Below are positions 59,223 through 64,000 of a stretch of 64,000 nt of DNA, piece after piece. The stretch comes from Betaproteobacteria bacterium (lineage in GTDB: Bacteria; Pseudomonadota; Gammaproteobacteria; Burkholderiales; SG8-39). The notes beneath the pieces are model-generated. The model was not told the origin of the DNA and made no database searches. It saw only the letters and a program-made list of their open reading frames with translations. How positions within the stretch are numbered: the first letter of the stretch is position 1; every line of letters starts with the position of its first letter. Made by a program: the position numbers and the translations under genes. The DNA lies in the NCBI GenBank assembly GCA_004297625.1, contig SCTY01000003.1, positions 1 through 64,000 of the forward strand, written 5' to 3'.

Positions 59223-61277
59223 TCAGTCCCTGCATAACGCGACGAGCACATGATCCGACAGTCTTACGGGGAACGCGTTCTTCTTGTCGAGTACATCCAA
59301 GAGCTCTTTGGTGGTGAATCTGGAGGTTACAACTTCACCCATTTTCTGTCGGTGGCCCGACTTTAGGCCCACGAAGGAATAAGGTCTGAATTCCTCCGCT
59401 GGTTCAATAGGTCCCAAGTATTTCGCGTAGCACAGCTGAAAATCTCCGCGGATTAGTCGCTCGCCAAGAATCGCATACATGTCCCTCTGCAGCAACGGTC
59501 TACGGATGAGCTTTGAATGGCCCTCGAATACAAAGTCGGGAAGTAACAGCGCGACTATTACGCTCGGATTCCCTTCTTTGAGAAACTGCAGGTCCGTCTG
59601 AAGTTGTGCTGAAGTAACGACGTCGAACCATTGAACGAGGTTTGCTGTCGGCGGCTGCTTGCCCGCCAATAGGTAGAAAATGGGAATGTTTGGAAAAGCA
59701 TATATATCGCCTCGCGATCTCGAGCGCGCCTTGATTATCGCCAATACGTCATCTAACGCGTCCCTGGTGGAGCGATCCATTCTGATCCCGGACATCGCTG
59801 TTTGCGTAGAGAACTGGTTGATTTGTCCCATTGGCGGAAGCTGGAGACCCCACCAGGCATAAGGCCTGCCGTATTTGTCCAGAAGAATAGCTGGAAGAAA
59901 ACTGAGATAACAAGCAAGCAATAAAACAGAGAAGTTTTTTGGCGACCATAAACGGGCGTGCCGCGCCGCGCGGCATAGCCAACGTCCAGCAAGCGAAAAA
60001 CTGAAGAGGTTTACGAAAAAAAGACCGACGTTATTGAATGACGCAGTATGCGTGGTGCAGTATCCAAGCGCGGCGAGCGGCAGGAGCATGTAGTCCACAA
60101 CCCTAGGCGCTCTTCCCTGATACAAGCGGCAGAACCGAATCCCGCCTACGAGGAAAAAGAGTGCCAAGGACACCACGGGAATAGTCTGAGCGCTCGCTAC
60201 TCCGCCACTACCAATACGCGAGAGCCCATACCCTGCGAACAGTACTATGAGCAGCGGGGTTAGCGCTGTACCAAACCTCAGAGCTCTGAGTCCACGGGCA
60301 GCTGTCGCTTCCCGCCCAGGTAACCAAAGGGCAATCAATACGGGACCTTCGATGATAAGAACTGCTGCCACCCCCGCTATAAGGGCTGCCCATGTGAGCA
60401 CGTGTCGATTGATAGGGTCCTGAAAGACACGTGTCAGGACGGTCACTACGGATCCTTTGGATTCGCTGCCTTCTCGTATTGCCGCAATAACCTCGATGGG
60501 CGGTACGTGGAGCGCCACACCCGTCAGAACTAGGAATGCGATTGCCACAATCGCAATACCGGCGACGAAAACAAGAGGAGCAAGCAAACGGTTAGGCGAG
60601 CGTGCCAGAGTTGCCAGTGACAGTACTATCGCAATGCTCATGAAGACCGCCACGTTGATTTTTGTCAACGCCATAATCCCCATCACCACACCGAGCGCTA
60701 GCAATGTGATTACCGGGGCCTTGCTGCTGGCACGCATATCGGTGCGATTAACGATCGCCCAAAAGAGCAACAGAGCAACGATGGTCAGGAAATTTTGTGT
60801 CGAGTGATAGTCCTTCGCGATGTAAACCACATCCGCCATGTGAAGCGCCGACGTGAGGACCGCGGCCCCAAATGCGACGATAGCGTTGCGAGTCCACTGA
60901 AAGGCTAGAACATAAGTCAACAGGGCGGTGATGCTTACCAGTGCGACCCCGAACAGGCGCAATGCGAAGAAATTCACCCCAAATGCTTTTAGGAGGAGGG
61001 CGGTCAAGTACGCGAAGGCCGGTGAAACCGGGATGTTGAAATCTCGATACGGCACATAACCGCTATTGATGAGGTAGCCGAACGTTTCCCACCAGCCCTC
61101 GGTTAGCGGGAAACCCCACACCGCAAGCGGCATGTTGATAACGAAAATGGTCAGGGCGGTTGCAACCGCCAGCCACGCCGTCTGTGTCTTGTGTCTCTTC
61201 CCGGTATCCGGTGCTGAGGCTTCGCGGCGTAAGGTGCCGTTCCTGGCGCCTCGGAGAGCGTCAAGCAAACTCGACAT
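59223..61277 (-). CDS. Large polytopic membrane protein, probable GT-C/GT39-like glycosyltransferase
   Basis: 684 residues, about 12 hydrophobic segments and a C-terminal periplasmic domain. PLTEGWWETFGYLINSGYVPYRDFNIPVSP holds the early acidic, aromatic and Asp motif of GT-C enzymes (GT39/ArnT/GT83-like), and the remaining helices fit polyprenyl-phosphate-dependent transferases. No closer family was recognised. It follows gtrA on the same strand after an 18-base gap, so it may be the serotype-specific GtrC-like transferase that uses the GtrB product. The ATG at 61275-61277 has no strong ribosome site. Composition is distinctly lower in G+C. Confidence 0.72.
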   Translation of the reverse strand: MSSLLDALRGARNGTLRREASAPDTGKRHKTQTAWLAVATALTIFVINMPLAVWGFPLTEGWWETFGYLINSGYVPYRDFNIPVSPAFAYLTALLLKAFGVNFFALRLFGVALVSITALLTYVLAFQWTRNAIVAFGAAVLTSALHMADVVYIAKDYHSTQNFLTIVALLLFWAIVNRTDMRASSKAPVITLLALGVVMGIMALTKINVAVFMSIAIVLSLATLARSPNRLLAPLVFVAGIAIVAIAFLVLTGVALHVPPIEVIAAIREGSESKGSVVTVLTRVFQDPINRHVLTWAALIAGVAAVLIIEGPVLIALWLPGREATAARGLRALRFGTALTPLLIVLFAGYGLSRIGSGGVASAQTIPVVSLALFFLVGGIRFCRLYQGRAPRVVDYMLLPLAALGYCTTHTASFNNVGLFFVNLFSFSLAGRWLCRAARHARLWSPKNFSVLLLACYLSFLPAILLDKYGRPYAWWGLQLPPMGQINQFSTQTAMSGIRMDRSTRDALDDVLAIIKARSRSRGDIYAFPNIPIFYLLAGKQPPTANLVQWFDVVTSAQLQTDLQFLKEGNPSVIVALLLPDFVFEGHSKLIRRPLLQRDMYAILGERLIRGDFQLCYAKYLGPIEPAEEFRPYSFVGLKSGHRQKMGEVVTSRFTTKELLDVLDKKNAFPVRLSDHVLVALCRD

Positions 61278-61295
61278 ACGACTGATTTGTTTTCT

Positions 61296-61730
61296 TCACG
61301 AACGCACGCTGCTCTTGAACGTATTTCCAAATGAGAAATGCTGATGAGCGAAGAAACTGCCGAAGATAACGATAACCATGATCAACCCTTGCGCGGCGAA
61401 GGGCGTCATATGAATCACCTCCACGAGGAACGGCAGCGCCACGAGATTAAAGCAGAACGCTATTACAAAGACGAGGTTGTAACGCAAATATTGCCCAAAC
61501 CAAGCGCCGGGAGCACGAAAGGCGAACAACTTCATTGAGAGGAAACCATTTGCCGTGCCAACCATATGGTTCATTACGAGCAGCACCAGATAGTGGAACC
61601 GATCGCCGAGCATCCCGAAGAAAAAGAAGTACAAGGCAACGCCGGCTACCGTGTTGTAGCCGCCAGCAATCAAAAACCTAGCGCGCTGGTCGCAGAGCAG
61701 CACGTTTAGTCGCGTCATTAACCGCCTCAT
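61296..61730 (-). CDS. gtrA: GtrA-family small flippase
   Basis: 144 residues with four transmembrane helices: RARFLIAGGYNTVAGVALYFFFFGML, FHYLVLLVMNHMVGTANGFLSMKLFAF, LRYNLVFVIAFCFNLVALPFLVEV and LIMVIVIFGSFFAHQHFSFG. The F-L-x-G-G/N-T-x-x motif and terminal FxxHxxFSFG pattern are the GtrA family signature. GtrA proteins flip undecaprenyl-phosphate glucose (or similar) across the inner membrane for O-antigen modification. It overlaps gtrB by 4 bases and precedes the GT-C-like gene, the classic gtrABC layout in reverse gene order (B, A, C). Confidence 0.9.
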   Translation of the reverse strand: MRRLMTRLNVLLCDQRARFLIAGGYNTVAGVALYFFFFGMLGDRFHYLVLLVMNHMVGTANGFLSMKLFAFRAPGAWFGQYLRYNLVFVIAFCFNLVALPFLVEVIHMTPFAAQGLIMVIVIFGSFFAHQHFSFGNTFKSSVRS

Positions 61731-62662
61731 TGGCGATCTTCGAAGTTAACCCGCTCGCGCTCGACAACCAGCGATTCGTTCTTTATGCGGGTAAAGATGA
61801 AACCTATGTACTCCCCGACGACCCCGAGGAACAACAGCTGCACCGAGCCAAGAAAAAACAGGCCGATGATGACTGGCGCTATGCCTAGTTCGAACTCATG
61901 CCAAGCTGCTAACTTGAATATCAGGTATAGGACCCCGACAGCCAAGCTCGCGGCGCTCCCAAGGAATCCTAGCAGCGACGCGAAGCGAAGAGGAAGCTTG
62001 GAGTGATTGACGAACGCCAGCATCGCGTAGTCGTACAGGGTGAGGAAATTGTTCTTGGTGAAGCCGTGTTTCCGCACTGGTTGGCGGTAAGGAATACGAT
62101 AGATTGCGTAGCCAGTCTCCGCAAGAAATCCGCGGAAGAATGGGTACGGGTCGCGGGTCTGCCTAAAAAGATCCATGACACTGCGGTCGTAGAGCCCGAA
62201 ACCGGTTGCATCGCGTACTGGCTTCACCTCCGAGAGAAGATCAAGAAGTCGGTAAAAGACCCGCCGAGCAAGCCACATCGCTAGCGATTCCTCGCTCGTC
62301 TCCTTGACGCCCAGCACGATCTTGGCGCCGCGGCGCCACCTTTCTATGAACGACGGAATAAGCTCGGGAGGGTCCTGCAAATCGGAAGCCATTCCAATGA
62401 CCGCATCGCCGCTTGCAGTAAGAAAGCCGTGCGCGGGAGAGCGAATGTGGCCGAAATTCCGGGTATTGACGATGAGCTTCACCCGCTTATCTCTGGCAAT
62501 TACTTCCTTTACCCGATCCACCGTGCAATCGGTGGAAGCGTTGTCGATAATGATGTGCTCGTAATCGAGGCCCGTGCTTGCCATTGCCGTGCTTATGCGC
62601 TCACAGAGCTCGACAACATTCCCCTCCTCGTTGAACGCCGGCGTGACGATCGATATTTTCAT
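61727..62662 (-). CDS. gtrB: GtrB-like bactoprenol glycosyltransferase (GT2)
   Basis: 311 residues. SIVTPAFNEEGNVVELCERI, EHIIIDNASTDCTVDRV, GHIRSPAHGFLTASGDAVIGMASDLQDPPELIPSFIERW (DxQ/D site), RVFYRLLDLLSEV, RDATGFGLYDRSVMDLFRQ and PYRQPVRKHGFTKNNFLTLYDYAML are DPM/GtrB features. Two C-terminal transmembrane helices (FASLLGFLGSAASLAVGVLYLIF and GIAPVIIGLFFLGSVQLLFLGVVGEYIG) end with the GEYIGFIFTRIKNE signature. It makes undecaprenyl-P-sugar for flipping by the adjacent GtrA. Coupled to gtrA by a 4-base overlap. Confidence 0.92.
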   Translation of the reverse strand: MKISIVTPAFNEEGNVVELCERISTAMASTGLDYEHIIIDNASTDCTVDRVKEVIARDKRVKLIVNTRNFGHIRSPAHGFLTASGDAVIGMASDLQDPPELIPSFIERWRRGAKIVLGVKETSEESLAMWLARRVFYRLLDLLSEVKPVRDATGFGLYDRSVMDLFRQTRDPYPFFRGFLAETGYAIYRIPYRQPVRKHGFTKNNFLTLYDYAMLAFVNHSKLPLRFASLLGFLGSAASLAVGVLYLIFKLAAWHEFELGIAPVIIGLFFLGSVQLLFLGVVGEYIGFIFTRIKNESLVVERERVNFEDRQ

Positions 62663-62693
62663 GCCTCTCTATAGCTCAGCCGTGCCGCGCTTC

Positions 62694-63206
62694 CTACACG
62701 AAGCGACCATTAAGCCAGTCCGAATATACCTTGTGAACCGAATAAAGATCGGAAGGCGCTCCCTGGATCCAACGAAGCGCTCCGGTTCGCGGAATGTCCA
62801 ACTGGAGCAGGGATCGATCACCGATAGGAGCCTCCAGCTCACATAGGAACAGCAGTGAGATGAAATGGCCGCGCCGATGAAAGAACTGCTTGATATCAAC
62901 CGGAAGGGACGAATGCCGCACCCCCGTTGAAAGCTCGCTGCGCGCAACTGCTGCAATGCGCTCATGAATAGGTTCGTTGTATCTTATGATTCCGCCAGGG
63001 ATATGCCACCCACTACCCCAGTCATCTTCCCGCCACGCAAGCAAGTGCTCGCTCCTATCGTTCCGGACGAGCAAATCGACATTGATCATCGGGGTGATCT
63101 TGACCGCAAAGTTAAATACCGCATCGGGTAGACCCCGGCTGGGATCGGGCACGTGCTTCAGCACGCGCTGCAGCAGCATATCCATTGTCCGTTCTTCGCT
63201 TTTCAT
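62694..63206 (-). CDS. Nudix hydrolase, GDP-mannose mannosyl hydrolase-like
   Basis: 170 residues. The segment WREDDWGSGWHIPGGIIRYNEPIHERIAAVARSEL corresponds to a degenerate Nudix box with the PGG start and the late Glu; the normal REUXEE core is replaced, as in the Gmm/NudD group. VDLLVRNDRSEHLLAWR is the preceding strand, and LFLCELEAPIG follows. Gmm releases mannose or glucose from GDP-sugars and is common in O-antigen loci, so it fits ManC in this window, but the substrate is inferred. The ATG at 63204-63206 overlaps the upstream epimerase stop. A 31-base gap separates it from gtrB. Confidence 0.8.
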   Translation of the reverse strand: MKSEERTMDMLLQRVLKHVPDPSRGLPDAVFNFAVKITPMINVDLLVRNDRSEHLLAWREDDWGSGWHIPGGIIRYNEPIHERIAAVARSELSTGVRHSSLPVDIKQFFHRRGHFISLLFLCELEAPIGDRSLLQLDIPRTGALRWIQGAPSDLYSVHKVYSDWLNGRFV

Positions 63207-64000
63207 GCAGCCGATGCCGATGCCATGTAATCAGCGGTTTGGCGGATCTGAGCGGTGAGATCCGCAAGCGGGACGCCTTGCTCGGCCGCAAGGGCCGCAA
63301 ATCGGCGTCCATCGCCAAGATATCGGTCATCCGGCAGCGGCTGCAGTGGCGGCCGCTCGATCCGGATGTCGGGGCGTCCTAGAACGTGCTTGACCAGCTC
63401 GGCGAGCTCGCCGACTTCGACAATGGGATCTCCATGCGTGTCGAAGGTGAACGCCTCCGACTTATCGCTGGTGAGGAGCCAGCCGATCGAGACATCGAGA
63501 AGATCTCGGACGGAAGTATACGATCGCAGCACGCGCCGAGTCGCGCGCAGTGCAATCGGACGCCCGGACATCGCTTCATGGATGATCGAGGAAAGCGCGT
63601 AGCCGTCGTATTTATTGATAAACGGGCCGCCAAGATTGAATATCCGAGCGATGAGGATGCGGGCCGAATGTTCCCGGGCTTTCCGTGCAAAGAATTGCTC
63701 ATCTCGGATCTTCTGCGTGCCATACGGATTGCCGACTGGATCGTCACACAACGAACGGTCTGGGGTCGTAGGCATGCCGTACACCGCACCCGATGAAGGA
63801 AGCAGGATGTGCGAAACGCCGATCCTTTCGATGGCCTCGCCAACCGTCGACCGAATCTGACCGTTCAGCCTGTCGAACTCCTGCACTGAGAGGTCGAAGG
63901 TGCGATCTTTTGTGAGATACGCGAAGTGCAGCAGCAAGGTCGGCGCGCGAGGCAACCTATCCAGCTCGGGCAAAGGCCGCACATCAATCTGGCTGCCGGA
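63203..64000 (-). CDS. NAD-dependent sugar epimerase/dehydratase, N-terminus outside the window
   Basis: At least 265 residues visible; the reading frame stays open to the right edge and the Rossmann GxxGxxG motif is not in view, so the gene is partial. Seen: LLHFAYLTKDRTFDL (the cofactor-side HxAy segment), HILLPSSGAVYGMP (catalytic Ser/Thr region), NPYGTQKIRDEQFFA (Tyr-x3-Lys), RIFNLGGPFINKYDGYALSSIIHEAM, and a substrate-binding TSVRDLLDVSIGWLL region. It is an extended SDR, perhaps another 4-ketosugar reductase or epimerase. It leads the minus-strand epimerase-Nudix-gtrB-gtrA group, overlapping the Nudix gene by 4 bases. Confidence 0.85.
   Translation of the reverse strand, partial: SGSQIDVRPLPELDRLPRAPTLLLHFAYLTKDRTFDLSVQEFDRLNGQIRSTVGEAIERIGVSHILLPSSGAVYGMPTTPDRSLCDDPVGNPYGTQKIRDEQFFARKAREHSARILIARIFNLGGPFINKYDGYALSSIIHEAMSGRPIALRATRRVLRSYTSVRDLLDVSIGWLLTSDKSEAFTFDTHGDPIVEVGELAELVKHVLGRPDIRIERPPLQPLPDDRYLGDGRRFAALAAEQGVPLADLTAQIRQTADYMASASAA

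Overview
The window is a G+C-rich chromosomal segment of a Gram-negative proteobacterium, most likely a betaproteobacterium. That placement is inferred from gene order and gene families, not from a marker-gene search. The supporting features are the tRNA-Tyr/Gly/Thr-tuf operon, a complete MSHA-type pilus locus, the pcm-rhodanese-tolC-waaA-waaC neighbourhood and an LPS/O-antigen region.

Layout. 1-522: promoter, three tRNAs and the start of tuf, reading left. 540-2112: aspartate dehydrogenase and a divergent OmpR-type response regulator. 2114-14549: an MSHA (type IVa) pilus locus on the minus strand in two blocks, mshE-G-pseudopilin-A-C-D-O-P and then mshI-N-like-J-K-L-M-N. A mshA-mshC terminator and a palindrome-containing mshI promoter probably set stoichiometry. 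14617-17257: a TPR-glycosyltransferase fusion and a methyltransferase. 17274-17393: a promoter-like sequence, a (CCT)5 tract and a strong terminator facing left, which could be a small RNA or an attenuating leader. 17435-21930: a LysR regulator overlapping a fused indolepyruvate ferredoxin oxidoreductase. 22023-24610: a small exported protein, a methyltransferase, a YhhQ-type queuosine-precursor transporter and a carboxymuconolactone-decarboxylase-like protein. 24672-25873: an intact IS30-family element inserted in a palindromic repeat cluster. 25920-27796: thiC with a TPP riboswitch. 27896-34348: an RND efflux pair, pcm, a rhodanese and a TolC-like channel.

34349-64000 is dominated by cell-surface polysaccharide synthesis. 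waaA and waaC with a core-type GT2 build the inner LPS core. An epimerase, a lipoprotein, a DUF4254 protein and two GT9 enzymes follow. A WbpM-type dehydratase and a WbpL-type initiating transferase would start O-unit assembly, and ManC supplies GDP-mannose. A glucose-1-phosphate cytidylyltransferase, CDP-glucose 4,6-dehydratase and RfbH-type 3-dehydratase, with a CDP-paratose-synthase-like reductase and a clear CDP-paratose 2-epimerase (Tyv), specify CDP-3,6-dideoxyhexoses and predict tyvelose (or paratose) in the O-antigen. The 3-dehydratase's partner reductase (DdhD/RfbI) is not in the window. Several GT2 enzymes, polytopic membrane proteins and a GtrA/GtrB pair would assemble and decorate the glycan. 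From about 53.7 kb to 63 kb base composition is visibly more A+T-rich than the rest, consistent with acquired O-antigen DNA. A type II toxin-antitoxin pair lies within the glycan region.

Most genes overlap by 4 bases (ATGA or GTGA), so long translationally coupled operons are the rule. All family assignments come from reading motifs; no database search was run.
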